This document shows, in pieces, positions 19,044 through 27,306 of a stretch of 64,000 nucleotides of DNA; the first letter of the stretch is position 1, and each line of letters opens with the position of its first letter. The translations under genes and the position numbers were made by a program. This DNA comes from Bordetella sp. BOR01 (GTDB taxonomy: Bacteria; Pseudomonadota; Gammaproteobacteria; Burkholderiales; Burkholderiaceae_B): NCBI RefSeq assembly GCF_019218885.1, contig NZ_JAHUWT010000003.1:310001-374000 (forward strand). The letters run 5' to 3'. Below the pieces are notes generated by a model. It was not told the DNA's origin and did no database searches. It worked only from the letters and a program-made list of their open reading frames with translations.

Positions 19044-20057
19044 ATGAAGCGATTTACGCGTATTGCATCGGCCGCCTGCCTGTCGGCCGGCATGTTGCTG
19101 GGCACGACGGCCCGCGCCGAGGTATCGGAGCTGACCGTCGCCGTGCAGCCGGGCATCAGCTATTTGTCGCTGATGGTCATGCAGGATGAAAAGCTGATTG
19201 AAAAGCACGCCAAGCAGGCCGGCATCGACGACCTGGAGGTGAAATGGTCGCGCTTTGCCGGGGGCAACGTCATGAACGAAGCCGTGCTGTCGGGCAGCCT
19301 GCATTTCGCCTCGGGCGGAGTGGGCCCGCTGGTGACCATGTGGGCGCGCACGCGCGGCAACTTGAACGTGAAGGCGGTATCGGCCATCAATGCCATGCCG
19401 CTTTACCTGAACTCGCGCAACCCCCAGGTCAAGTCCATCAAGGACCTGACCGAGAAAGACCGGATTGCCCTGCCCGCCGTGCGGGTGTCGATCCAGGCCG
19501 TGACCCTGCAGATGGCGGCCGAGCAGGCGTTCGGCAAAGGCCAGCAGAACCGGCTGGACAAGCTGACGGTATCGCTGTCGCACCCCGACGGCATGACGGC
19601 GCTGCTGTCCGGGTCGAGCGAGATCACGGCGCATTTCACCTCGCCGCCCTTCCAGGACTTCGAACTGAAACAACCCGGCATCCATCGCATTCTCAGCTCT
19701 TATGAGGTGCTGGGCGGCCCCGCCACCTTCAACCTGGTATGGACCACCGAGAAATTCCACAAAGAGAACCCCAAGGTCTATGCGGCTTTCGTGGCGGCGC
19801 TGCAGGAAGCCACCGACAAGATCAACAACGACAAGACCTGGGCGGCCCAGGCTTATTTGCGCCTGGCCAATGACAAGCGCACCAAGCTGGAAGACGTGGT
19901 CGAGATCCTGAACAACCCCGATATCTCGTACACGCTGACGCCGAAGAACATCATGAAGTACGTGGATTTCATGCATAAGGTGGGGTCGATCAAAACCATG
20001 CCCGACTCCTGGAAAGACCTGTTCTTTCCCAACGCCCAGCAACTCGAGGGTAGCTGA
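19044..20057 (+). CDS. NitT/TauT-type ABC transporter substrate-binding protein
   Basis: Periplasmic receptor of an ABC importer of the nitrate/taurine/sulfonate class. A strong AAGGAGG precedes the ATG at 19044, giving 337 residues with a signal peptide ending LLGTTARA/EVSELTVAV. The mature part has the NMT1/SsuA-like order: ISYLSLMVMQDEKLIEKHAK, the loop VNEAVLSG-like VMNEAVLSGSLHFASGG, and SHPDGMTALLSG. It is followed by ATPase and permease genes. In this locus it probably brings in the sulfonate substrate of the SuyAB-like lyase, alongside the Bug receptor further downstream. Confidence 0.88.
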   Translation: MKRFTRIASAACLSAGMLLGTTARAEVSELTVAVQPGISYLSLMVMQDEKLIEKHAKQAGIDDLEVKWSRFAGGNVMNEAVLSGSLHFASGGVGPLVTMWARTRGNLNVKAVSAINAMPLYLNSRNPQVKSIKDLTEKDRIALPAVRVSIQAVTLQMAAEQAFGKGQQNRLDKLTVSLSHPDGMTALLSGSSEITAHFTSPPFQDFELKQPGIHRILSSYEVLGGPATFNLVWTTEKFHKENPKVYAAFVAALQEATDKINNDKTWAAQAYLRLANDKRTKLEDVVEILNNPDISYTLTPKNIMKYVDFMHKVGSIKTMPDSWKDLFFPNAQQLEGS

Positions 20058-20114
20058 GCGCCGCATCGAACCCAGCCCCGGCCCGTGGCCGGGGCGGCAA
20101 ACAGGAGGGCAGGC

Positions 20115-20912
20115 ATGACCGATGCAAGAACTGCCGCGCCGCTGCTGGACGTACGCGGCGTGACCCTGCAGTACAAGACCCCTGAATACCTGATCACCGC
20201 CACCTACCGCGTGGACTTCCAGGTGCTGCAGGGCGATCGCTTCATCTTGCTGGGCCCCTCGGGCTGCGGCAAGTCGACGTTGCTGAAAGCCGTGGGCGGT
20301 TATCTGCCGCCGGTGGAAGGCGAGATCCGGCTGAAATCGGAAGTGGTCACGCGGCCCGGGCCGGACCGCATGATGGTGTTCCAGGAATTCGACCAGTTGC
20401 TGCCCTGGAAGACCGTGCGCCAGAACGTGGCCTTTGCCCTGTTGGCCAGCGGCCGCCTGAATGCGCGCGAAGCCGACGAGCGCGCCATGCACTACATCCA
20501 TAAAGTGAACCTGACCAAGTTCGCCGACAACTATCCGCACATGCTGTCCGGCGGCATGAAACAACGCGTGGCCATCGCACGCGGCATGGCTATGGAACCC
20601 GACATCCTGCTGATGGACGAACCGTTCGCGGCGCTCGACGCGCTGACCCGCCGCAAGATGCAGGACGAGCTGCTGCAGCTCTGGGACGACACCCGCTTCA
20701 CGGTGCTGTTCGTGACCCATTCGATTCCCGAGGCGATCAAGATCGGCAACCGCATCCTGCTGCTTTCGCCCCATCCGGGCCAGGTCAAGGCCGAGATCAA
20801 CAGCGTGCCGCGCGGCGAGAGCGATGCCGGCCGGCACCAGGAACTGGAAGACAAGATCAACGCGATGCTGTTCTCGGACCGCGTCGAAGAAGAGGGACAG
20901 CACCATGGCTGA
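20115..20912 (+). CDS. NitT/TauT-type ABC transporter ATPase
   Basis: Cytoplasmic nucleotide-binding subunit, 265 residues from the ATG at 20115 (AGGAGGG upstream). Walker A LGPSGCGKST is at about residues 46-55, the Q-loop is in VFQEFDQLLPW, the signature is LSGGMKQRVAIARG, and Walker B is ILLMDEPFAALD with the H-loop in VTHSIPEAIKIG. These are the SsuB/TauB type. It overlaps the permease gene by eight bases. Confidence 0.93.
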   Translation: MTDARTAAPLLDVRGVTLQYKTPEYLITATYRVDFQVLQGDRFILLGPSGCGKSTLLKAVGGYLPPVEGEIRLKSEVVTRPGPDRMMVFQEFDQLLPWKTVRQNVAFALLASGRLNAREADERAMHYIHKVNLTKFADNYPHMLSGGMKQRVAIARGMAMEPDILLMDEPFAALDALTRRKMQDELLQLWDDTRFTVLFVTHSIPEAIKIGNRILLLSPHPGQVKAEINSVPRGESDAGRHQELEDKINAMLFSDRVEEEGQHHG

Positions 20913-21786
20913 TCTGGACGCCCGCCCCGCCGCCGGCCGTGCCGAGCGCTACCTGGAACCGGTTGCCGACGAAGCCTTCGGCGTAGTTCAGAAACCCTTG
21001 TCGACCTGGGAGCGGCTCTACAACATCGGCGCGCTGCGCAAGCTGTTCCTGCTGGCCGTGCTGGCACTGATCTGGGAGACCTATGCCCGCAGCATCAACA
21101 ACCCCCTGCTGTTTCCCACCTTCGGCGCCACCCTGGGCGCGCTGTACGACGGGTTCGTGCACGGCGCGCTGCTGCTCAAGGCCTGGACCTCGATCCGCGT
21201 GCTGCTGGTGGGCTATGCCGCGGGCATCGCGCTGGCCGCGCTGCTGACCGTGCTGGCCATTACCACCCGCCTGGGCACCGACTTGCTGGAGACGCTGACC
21301 TCGATGTTCAACCCCTTGCCCGCCATCGCGCTGCTGCCGCTGGCACTGATCTGGTTCGGCCTGGGCGAAGGCAGCGTGGTATTCGTGCTGATCCACTCGG
21401 TGCTGTGGGCAGTGGCACTGAACACGCATTCCGGCTTCCTGTCGGTATCCATGACGCTGCGCATGGTGGGACGCAACTACGGCCTGTCGGGCTTGGGCTA
21501 TGTGCGGCGCATCCTGATTCCCGCGGCGTTTCCCAGCATCCTGACCGGCCTGAAGATCGGCTGGGCCTTCGCCTGGCGCACCCTGATCGCCGCCGAACTG
21601 GTATTCGGGGTCAGCTCGGGTTCGGGCGGGCTGGGCTGGTTCATCTACGAGAACAAGAACCTGCTGGAGATTCCCAATGTATTCGCCGGGCTGTTCACGG
21701 TGATCCTGATCGGCCTGCTGGTCGAGAACGTCATCTTCCGCACGATAGAGATCCACACCATACGCAAATGGGGAATGCAGCACTGA
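20905..21786 (+). CDS. NitT/TauT-type ABC transporter permease
   Basis: Integral membrane subunit, 293 residues, of the same importer. After a polar N-terminus of about 45 residues there are six hydrophobic segments. The BPD_transp_1 coupling loop is seen as RNYGLSGLGYVRRILIPAAFPSILTGLKIGWAFAW, of which the EAA-like part contacts the ATPase; it was read in pieces here. I chose the ATG at 20905, overlapping the ATPase end by eight bases, because upstream in-frame sequence is the shadow of the ATPase gene. Confidence 0.9.
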   Translation: MADLDARPAAGRAERYLEPVADEAFGVVQKPLSTWERLYNIGALRKLFLLAVLALIWETYARSINNPLLFPTFGATLGALYDGFVHGALLLKAWTSIRVLLVGYAAGIALAALLTVLAITTRLGTDLLETLTSMFNPLPAIALLPLALIWFGLGEGSVVFVLIHSVLWAVALNTHSGFLSVSMTLRMVGRNYGLSGLGYVRRILIPAAFPSILTGLKIGWAFAWRTLIAAELVFGVSSGSGGLGWFIYENKNLLEIPNVFAGLFTVILIGLLVENVIFRTIEIHTIRKWGMQH

Positions 21787-21832
21787 CCAGCCGCGCGATC
21801 GGCGGCGACACGAGACCAAAGGAGAACTTGTA

Positions 21833-22840
21833 ATGCGCAACGACCGTCACGCCTGTCCCGATACCCAGCGGCGCAAGGCGCTGGGCCTGCTCGGTGCCGG
21901 CGCCATCGCCCTGGCCCCCTGGTCGCGCGGCCTTGCCGCCCCGCAAGGGTGGCCGCAGCGGCCCATCAGCTATATCGTGCCGTTCCCGCCAGGCGGCCTG
22001 ACCGACGTGGCGGCTCGCCAGGTCGGCCAGGCGCTGGCCACGGGCGAAGGATGGAATGTGGTGGTCGAGAACAAGCCCGGCGGCAGCGCCAACATCGGTG
22101 CCTCGCTGGTGGCCCGCGCCGATGCCGACGGCTATAGCTGGCTGGCCATCACGATGACGCACGCGGCCAATGCCACGCTGTTCGCCGGCAAGGCGGGCTA
22201 CGACCTGAAGAAAGACCTGGTGCCGCTGGCCGGCCTGGCCTCGTCGGCCATGATGGTGGTGGTCAATGCCAAGAGCCCCATCCGCAGCCTGGCGGAACTG
22301 ACCGCCGCGGCCAAGGCCAAGTCGCTGTCGGCCGGTTCCAGCGGCAACGGCACGCCGCCCCACCTGACCCTGGCGCTGTACCAGAAACTGACCGGCACCT
22401 CGCTGCTGCATGTGCCCTACAAAGGCGGCGCCCCTTCGCTTACCGACCTGATCGGCGGGCAGCTGGATGTGATTTTTTCCAACTATCCCGAGTCGCTGCC
22501 GCACGTCAAGAGCGGCACGCTGCGCGCGCTGGCGGTCAGCACCCAGGAACGCAGCCCCGACCTGCCCGATGTGCCCACGGTGGCCGAAGCCGGCCTGCCG
22601 GACCTGATCGTCGAGAACTTCACCGGCGTGCTGGGCCCGGCCGGCATGCCCGACGACCTGGTGCTGCGCATCGGCGGCGCCATCGAAAAGCAGGTGTCGC
22701 AACCCGCCATGCAACAAGCCCTGCATCGCCTGGGCTTCATCCCGCGACCGCGCGGCCCGGTCGCTTTCAAGCAATACCTGGACAGCGAAGTCGATCGTTG
22801 GGGCAAAATCATCCAGGAAGCCAAGATCCAGGTCGGCTAG
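21833..22840 (+). CDS. Bug/TctC-family receptor with Tat-like signal
   Basis: Periplasmic solute receptor, 335 residues, with AGGAG before the ATG. The leader contains RRKALGLLGAGAIAL, a twin-arginine-like motif ahead of a hydrophobic core, suggesting Tat export, unlike the Sec-type leaders of most Bug genes here. The mature part shows PISYIVPFPPGGLTDVAAR, VVVENKPGGSANIGASLV and LLHVPYKGGAPSLTDLIGG, which define the family. It sits between the ABC transporter and the dehydrogenases. It may act in uptake or sensing of the same substrate. Confidence 0.9.
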   Translation: MRNDRHACPDTQRRKALGLLGAGAIALAPWSRGLAAPQGWPQRPISYIVPFPPGGLTDVAARQVGQALATGEGWNVVVENKPGGSANIGASLVARADADGYSWLAITMTHAANATLFAGKAGYDLKKDLVPLAGLASSAMMVVVNAKSPIRSLAELTAAAKAKSLSAGSSGNGTPPHLTLALYQKLTGTSLLHVPYKGGAPSLTDLIGGQLDVIFSNYPESLPHVKSGTLRALAVSTQERSPDLPDVPTVAEAGLPDLIVENFTGVLGPAGMPDDLVLRIGGAIEKQVSQPAMQQALHRLGFIPRPRGPVAFKQYLDSEVDRWGKIIQEAKIQVG

Positions 22841-22901
22841 CCGGCCACTTTCCTTGCGGGCTGGCGCAGGCCGGCCCGCCCAACGCCACTGAAGAAGCCA
22901 G

Positions 22902-23831
22902 ATGCACATCGTCATTTCCGAATTCATGGATGAAGCGGCCGTTGCCGCGCTGCGCGCGGATTTCGACGTGCGCTACGAACCCGACCTGGTCGACCGGCGC
23001 GACGCGCTGCTGGCCGCCCTGGCCGATGCCGACGCACTGATCGTGCGCAACCGCACCCGGGTCGACGCCGCGCTGCTGGCGGCCGGCCCCGGGCTCAAGG
23101 CCGTGGGCCGCCTGGGCGTGGGCCTGGACAACATCGACGTGCCCGCCTGCCAGGCGGGCGGCATCGCGGTGCTGCCTGCCACCGGCGCCAATGCCCGCGC
23201 CGTGGCCGAATACGTCATGGCCACGGCCCTGATGCTGTTGCGCGGCGCCTATCAAAGCAGTGCACAGGTTGCGGCCGGCGCGTGGCCGCGCACCGAACTT
23301 TCCAACGGGCTCGAAGCCCAGGAGCGCACGCTGGGCATCGTCGGCTTCGGCGGCATCGGCCGGCTGGCTGCCAGCCTGGCGCAGGGGCTGGGCATGCAGG
23401 TCGCCGCCCACGATCCGCTGCTGCGCGACGAAGATCCCGCCTGGCGCGCAACAGGCGTGCAAGCCCTGCCGCTGGACGCCCTGCTGGCGCGCGCCGACGT
23501 GCTGACCCTGCATATCCCCTTGACCGATGCCACGCGCAACCTGCTGGACGCGGGCCGGCTGGCGTCCATGAAGCGCGGCGCCGTGCTGATCAACACGGCG
23601 CGCGGCGGCATCGTCGACGAAGCCGCGCTGGCGCAGGCACTGCGCAGCGGCCATTTGCGCGGCGCCGCCATCGATGTCTTCCAGGATGAACCGCTACCGG
23701 CCGGCAGCCCGCTGGCCGATGCGCCCAACCTGGTGCTGACGCCGCACATCGCCGGCCTGACCCAGGAAGCCAACACGCGCGTCTCCGGCATGGTCGCGCA
23801 GCGCGTGGCCCAGGCACTGCAAGCACGCTGA
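22902..23831 (+). CDS. slcC: D-2-hydroxyacid dehydrogenase, SlcC-like (sulfolactate dehydrogenase candidate)
   Basis: NAD-dependent dehydrogenase of the PGDH/formate dehydrogenase fold, 309 residues. It has the substrate loop VGRLGVGLDNIDVPAC, the nucleotide motif LGIVGFGGIGRLAASLA (about residues 144-160) and the catalytic Arg-Glu-His triad in INTARGGIVDEAAL, DVFQDEPL and TPHIAGLT. In the described Chromohalobacter pathway (S)-sulfolactate is oxidised by SlcC to sulfopyruvate, then reduced by ComC to the (R) form, which SuyAB cleaves. The presence of exactly these neighbours supports that role; family membership alone would allow other hydroxy acids. Confidence 0.68.
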   Translation: MHIVISEFMDEAAVAALRADFDVRYEPDLVDRRDALLAALADADALIVRNRTRVDAALLAAGPGLKAVGRLGVGLDNIDVPACQAGGIAVLPATGANARAVAEYVMATALMLLRGAYQSSAQVAAGAWPRTELSNGLEAQERTLGIVGFGGIGRLAASLAQGLGMQVAAHDPLLRDEDPAWRATGVQALPLDALLARADVLTLHIPLTDATRNLLDAGRLASMKRGAVLINTARGGIVDEAALAQALRSGHLRGAAIDVFQDEPLPAGSPLADAPNLVLTPHIAGLTQEANTRVSGMVAQRVAQALQAR

Positions 23832-23857
23832 ACCTGTCTTCTTTACTTGAGTCTTCC

Positions 23858-24877
23858 ATGGCAACCGTAGACCTGAAGTCTTTGCATCAACTAGCCGCTG
23901 CCGCGCTGCGCGGCGCCGGCGCCAACCCCGACATGGCCGACAGCACGGCACGCGCGCTGGTCTATGCCGATGCGCAGGGCCTGCCCTCGCACGGGGTATC
24001 CCGCGTGCCCTCTTATGCGGCCCACGTACAGAATGGCCGCGCGGTGGGCGGCGCCGTGCCGCGTATCGCGCAGCAGCGCGGCGGCGCGGTGCTAGTCGAC
24101 GCCGGCGCGGGCCTGGCCTTCCCGGCCTGTGCCCTGGCCGTGCAAGAAGCGGCCGCCCGCGCGCGGGCGCATGGGGTAGCGTTCGCGGGCGTCACCAACA
24201 GCCATCATTTCGGCGTGGCGGCCTATCACCTGGACGCCCTGGCGCGTCAAGGCCTGGTCGGCCTGGCACTGGGCAATTCGCCGGCCGCCATGCCGGCCTG
24301 GGGCGGCAAGCGCGCACTGTTCGGCACCAACCCCATCGCGGCCGCCTTTCCGCGCCGCGATGCCGACCCGCTGGTCATCGACCTGTCGCTATCCGAAGTG
24401 GCACGCGGCAAACTGATGGTGGCCGCGCGCGAAGGGCGCGAGATTCCGCTGGGATGGGCCCTGGATGCCGACGGCAATCCCACTACCGACCCCCAGGCCG
24501 GGCTGGCCGGCAGCATGCTGCCCATGGGCGGCGCCAAAGGCGCCATGCTGGCCCTTGTCGTCGAACTGCTGGCTTGCGCACTGACCGGCGCGCACTTCGG
24601 TTTCGAGGCGGATTCCTTCTTCACCGAAGCTGGCAACCAGGCACGCATCGGACAAGCCTTCCTGGCCATCGACCCGGGCGCGCTGGCCGGCCAGGATGTC
24701 TACCTGGAACGTGTGGAGACCCTGGTTGCGGCCATGCTGGTCGACAGCGACGTGCGCCTGCCCGGCGCGCGGCGCGCCGGCCTGCAGCAGCGGGCCAGCC
24801 AGCAAGGCGTCGAGATTCCAGATGCCCTGCTGGCGCAACTGCGCCAATTGGCGAACCCGATGGCGGGCCAGGCCTAG
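23858..24877 (+). CDS. comC: Malate/L-lactate dehydrogenase family protein, ComC-like
   Basis: NAD(P)H-dependent oxidoreductase of the MDH2/LDH2 fold (not the Rossmann MDH), 339 residues. Family markers are SHGVSRVPSYAAHV near residue 47, VAFAGVTNSHHFGVAAYHL with the catalytic histidine, LGNSPAAMPAWGGKRALFGTNPIAAAFP, and MLPMGGAKGAMLALVVELL. (R)-sulfolactate dehydrogenase ComC belongs here. Together with the SlcC-like enzyme it could racemise sulfolactate through sulfopyruvate. It is the last gene of the plus-strand cluster and ends seven bases from the convergent exporter gene. Confidence 0.68.
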   Translation: MATVDLKSLHQLAAAALRGAGANPDMADSTARALVYADAQGLPSHGVSRVPSYAAHVQNGRAVGGAVPRIAQQRGGAVLVDAGAGLAFPACALAVQEAAARARAHGVAFAGVTNSHHFGVAAYHLDALARQGLVGLALGNSPAAMPAWGGKRALFGTNPIAAAFPRRDADPLVIDLSLSEVARGKLMVAAREGREIPLGWALDADGNPTTDPQAGLAGSMLPMGGAKGAMLALVVELLACALTGAHFGFEADSFFTEAGNQARIGQAFLAIDPGALAGQDVYLERVETLVAAMLVDSDVRLPGARRAGLQQRASQQGVEIPDALLAQLRQLANPMAGQA

Positions 24878-24884
24878 CGCCTGT

Positions 24885-25625
24885 TCACCAGAAGCCGCGC
24901 ACGCCGGCGATCACCAGCGCGACGCCGGACAAGGTCAGCAGCCCCAGCACCAGGCGGCGGAATGTCGCATCGCTGAAACGGCGGTACAGGTGCACGCCGA
25001 CCAGGGCAGGCACCAGCACGGCGGCGCCCACGATGGAGAACACCGGCACGGTCTGCGCGGTAAGCAGGCCGGCGGCGGCATAGCCGGCCAGGGTGACGCC
25101 GTGCATGGCCAGGTTGAAGCTCTGGAATACCGCGCGCTGCTGGTCGCGAGGCCAGCCTCGCAACACGCACCATAGTGTGGGCGCCGGCCCGGGCAAACCG
25201 CCAAAGCCGCCCATGGCGCCGCCCAGCCAGCCCACCGCCGCGTCGGCTGCGCGGCCGCCGCGCGTAATGCGCGGCAGTTCAGCCGCCAGCAGCATGGCGG
25301 GGCAATACACCAGCAGCACCACCCCCACGCCCAGCCTGAACGCGGCCGGATCCACATAGCGCAGCAAGGCCACGCCCAGCGGCACGCCGGCCAACCCGCC
25401 CAGCAGAAACGGCATCAGCCGGCGCCAATCGAAGCCATGCCGCAATGAACGCACCGCCAGCAACTGGCCGATCAGCGATCCGAACACCACGGCCGGCGCC
25501 GCCATCGCGGGCGGCAAGGTCCAGGACCAGAACGCCATTGCCACCAGGCCGAAGCCGAAGCCGGCCAGGCCCTGCACAAAGGCCGCCACGCAGGCGCCCG
25601 CCGCCAGCAACAACCAGGTTTCCAT
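24885..25625 (-). CDS. TSUP (TauE/SafE) family membrane exporter
   Basis: Integral membrane protein of 246 residues from the ATG at 25625 (METWLLLAAGACVAAF), with about eight hydrophobic segments and the internal duplication typical of TauE/SafE proteins. LIGQLLAVRSLRHG and GGLAGVPLGVALLRYVDP lie in repeat one, LGGAMGGFGGLPGPAPTLW in repeat two. TSUP members export sulfite or other sulfonate-derived anions, and some carry unrelated ions. An earlier start at 25682 would overlap the upstream ThDP gene. It ends convergently to the sulfolactate-type cluster, whose lyase would release sulfite. Confidence 0.82.
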   Translation of the reverse strand: METWLLLAAGACVAAFVQGLAGFGFGLVAMAFWSWTLPPAMAAPAVVFGSLIGQLLAVRSLRHGFDWRRLMPFLLGGLAGVPLGVALLRYVDPAAFRLGVGVVLLVYCPAMLLAAELPRITRGGRAADAAVGWLGGAMGGFGGLPGPAPTLWCVLRGWPRDQQRAVFQSFNLAMHGVTLAGYAAAGLLTAQTVPVFSIVGAAVLVPALVGVHLYRRFSDATFRRLVLGLLTLSGVALVIAGVRGFW

Positions 25626-25635
25626 CCGTCCGGGC

Positions 25636-27261
25636 TCAGGCTTGCCTGACCACAGGGGCGGGCAGGCCCGCCAGCGCGACATTCACGCACGTCGGTACAT
25701 CGGCGTGCACCGCGTCCTGCAAGGCGCGGGCCAGTTCGTCGGCCTGGTTCACCCAGGCGCCCCGCGCGCCGAAGCCTTCGGCCACCCGGTCATAGCGGGT
25801 GGGAAGCAGCTCGCAGCCGACCAGGCGTTCGGCACCGTAGCTGTTGAGCTGTATCTGGTATTCGGCGTTCCAGCGCGCGTCGTTGCCCACCACGCAGATG
25901 AAGGGCAGGCCGTAACGCACGGCGGTATCGATCTCGGCGCAATGGAAACCGAAGGTGCCGTCCCCCATCATGGCCACCACCGGCGCCCCGCGATGCGCCA
26001 GCCGGCCCGCCAGGGCCATGGGCAAGGCGCTGCCGATGGCGCCGGCCGCACCATTGATGACGCGATGCGGCGCGCGCAGGCAGGCCTGGGCCCATTGGCC
26101 GAACTCGCCGCCATCGCACACCAGGACTGAATCGGGATGCGTATCCAGCACCTGCTGCACTGCCCGGCACAGTTCGGCCGGATGCAGGCCATTCCCATTG
26201 CCGCTGCCATTGCCGCGCGCCTCGTTCCAGGCGGGCGGCCGGTACGCCAGGGCCGTCTCGACCTGCGCCAGCCATTCGGGTAAGCCGCGCAGCGACAATG
26301 ACGCCAGGCTGTCGAGCGCCGCATGGGTGTCGGCCAACAGCGTTTCTTGCAGGCGCTCGCCCAAGGCGCGGCGAGTGCGTGCCCATTCGCGCTCGTCGGC
26401 GTCGATCTGCATGAATACGCACGCGGCGTCGAACGCCTGGCCGAACTGCAGTGTGAAATCCAGGCGCTTGCCCAACAGCAGCACGCAGTCGGCACGCGCC
26501 AGCATCGGGGCGAACGCGCCCAGCGCGGGGTCGTTGGCCCCGCGCGGGCTTTCCGTGGCTACCACCGGCACGCCCCAGGCCTGCTGCAGCGCGGCCACCC
26601 GGGCGCGGCCCGCGTCGGTCAGCCCCTGCGGCCCCACCAGCACCAGCGGCCGCTGGGCACGCCCCAGGCGCGCCACCAGCGTGGCCGCCTGGCCGGCATC
26701 CAGCGGCATGGGCACCGGCGCGTAATCGCGCGCCACGGGCAAGGGGCCGTCGGCGGATTGTTCCAGCGTGTCGGTGGGCAGGCTCAGGTGCACGGGCCCC
26801 GGCCGGCCGCTGCGCGCCACCCGGCAGGCCCGGGCAAAGTCGGCCGCCAGTCCGGCCGCCGAGCCGGCCGCCCACGAGGCCTTGGTTACCGGGGCCGCCA
26901 TGGCGGCCTGGTCCATTTCCTGGAAAGCGCCCCAGCCTGCCTGGCGATTGGGCGCGTGGCCCGACAGCAGCACGACGGGCGATTCGGACATCTGCGCCGT
27001 GTACAGCGCGGACACCGCGTTCGCATGGCCGGGGCCGCCCGTCACCAGCGCCACGCCCGGCTCGCCCGTCAGGCGGGCCCAGGCATCGGCCATGTGCACC
27101 GCGCCGGCTTCGTGGCGCACGTGCACCAATTCGATACCGGCCGACAGGGCCGCATCGAAGACGGGCATGATGTGGTTGCCGGAAAGCGTGAACAGGCGGG
27201 TGATGCCCGCCGCCTTGATCGAGCGGGCCAGGGTATCGGCGCCGCGAGCGGAAACTGCCAT
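25636..27261 (-). CDS. ThDP-dependent enzyme of the acetolactate synthase/decarboxylase fold
   Basis: Thiamine-diphosphate enzyme of 541 residues with all three domains: PYR (1-170), central (190-320) and PP (360-541). The cofactor-activating glutamate is E51 in HVRHEAGAVHMADA, and the PP-domain metal motif is MMGDGTFGF with N in VVGNDARWN. The reaction is unassigned: relatives include acetolactate synthase, oxalyl-CoA decarboxylase and benzoylformate decarboxylase. It is not the two-part sulfopyruvate decarboxylase ComDE by architecture. The start has AGGAG eight bases upstream. In this operon it probably decarboxylates or cleaves a 2-oxo acid made by the upstream redox and hydratase enzymes, which is inference. 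A GNGSGNGNG linker precedes the PP domain. Confidence 0.85.
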   Translation of the reverse strand: MAVSARGADTLARSIKAAGITRLFTLSGNHIMPVFDAALSAGIELVHVRHEAGAVHMADAWARLTGEPGVALVTGGPGHANAVSALYTAQMSESPVVLLSGHAPNRQAGWGAFQEMDQAAMAAPVTKASWAAGSAAGLAADFARACRVARSGRPGPVHLSLPTDTLEQSADGPLPVARDYAPVPMPLDAGQAATLVARLGRAQRPLVLVGPQGLTDAGRARVAALQQAWGVPVVATESPRGANDPALGAFAPMLARADCVLLLGKRLDFTLQFGQAFDAACVFMQIDADEREWARTRRALGERLQETLLADTHAALDSLASLSLRGLPEWLAQVETALAYRPPAWNEARGNGSGNGNGLHPAELCRAVQQVLDTHPDSVLVCDGGEFGQWAQACLRAPHRVINGAAGAIGSALPMALAGRLAHRGAPVVAMMGDGTFGFHCAEIDTAVRYGLPFICVVGNDARWNAEYQIQLNSYGAERLVGCELLPTRYDRVAEGFGARGAWVNQADELARALQDAVHADVPTCVNVALAGLPAPVVRQA

Positions 27262-27306
27262 CGAAGAGACTCCTTGTCCTGCAACGGTGTGATTATCCAG
27301 GGCGCG

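Noticed and set aside
18600-20906. A 768-codon open frame on the minus strand
   Set aside because: Antisense to the lyase, ABC binding-protein and ATPase genes, with no recognisable motif.
25636-27261. ThDP enzyme as sulfoacetaldehyde acetyltransferase (Xsc) or sulfopyruvate decarboxylase
   Set aside because: ComDE is normally split into two short chains and Xsc is longer. The sequence shows only the general ThDP fold, so a sulfonate-specific name is not justified.
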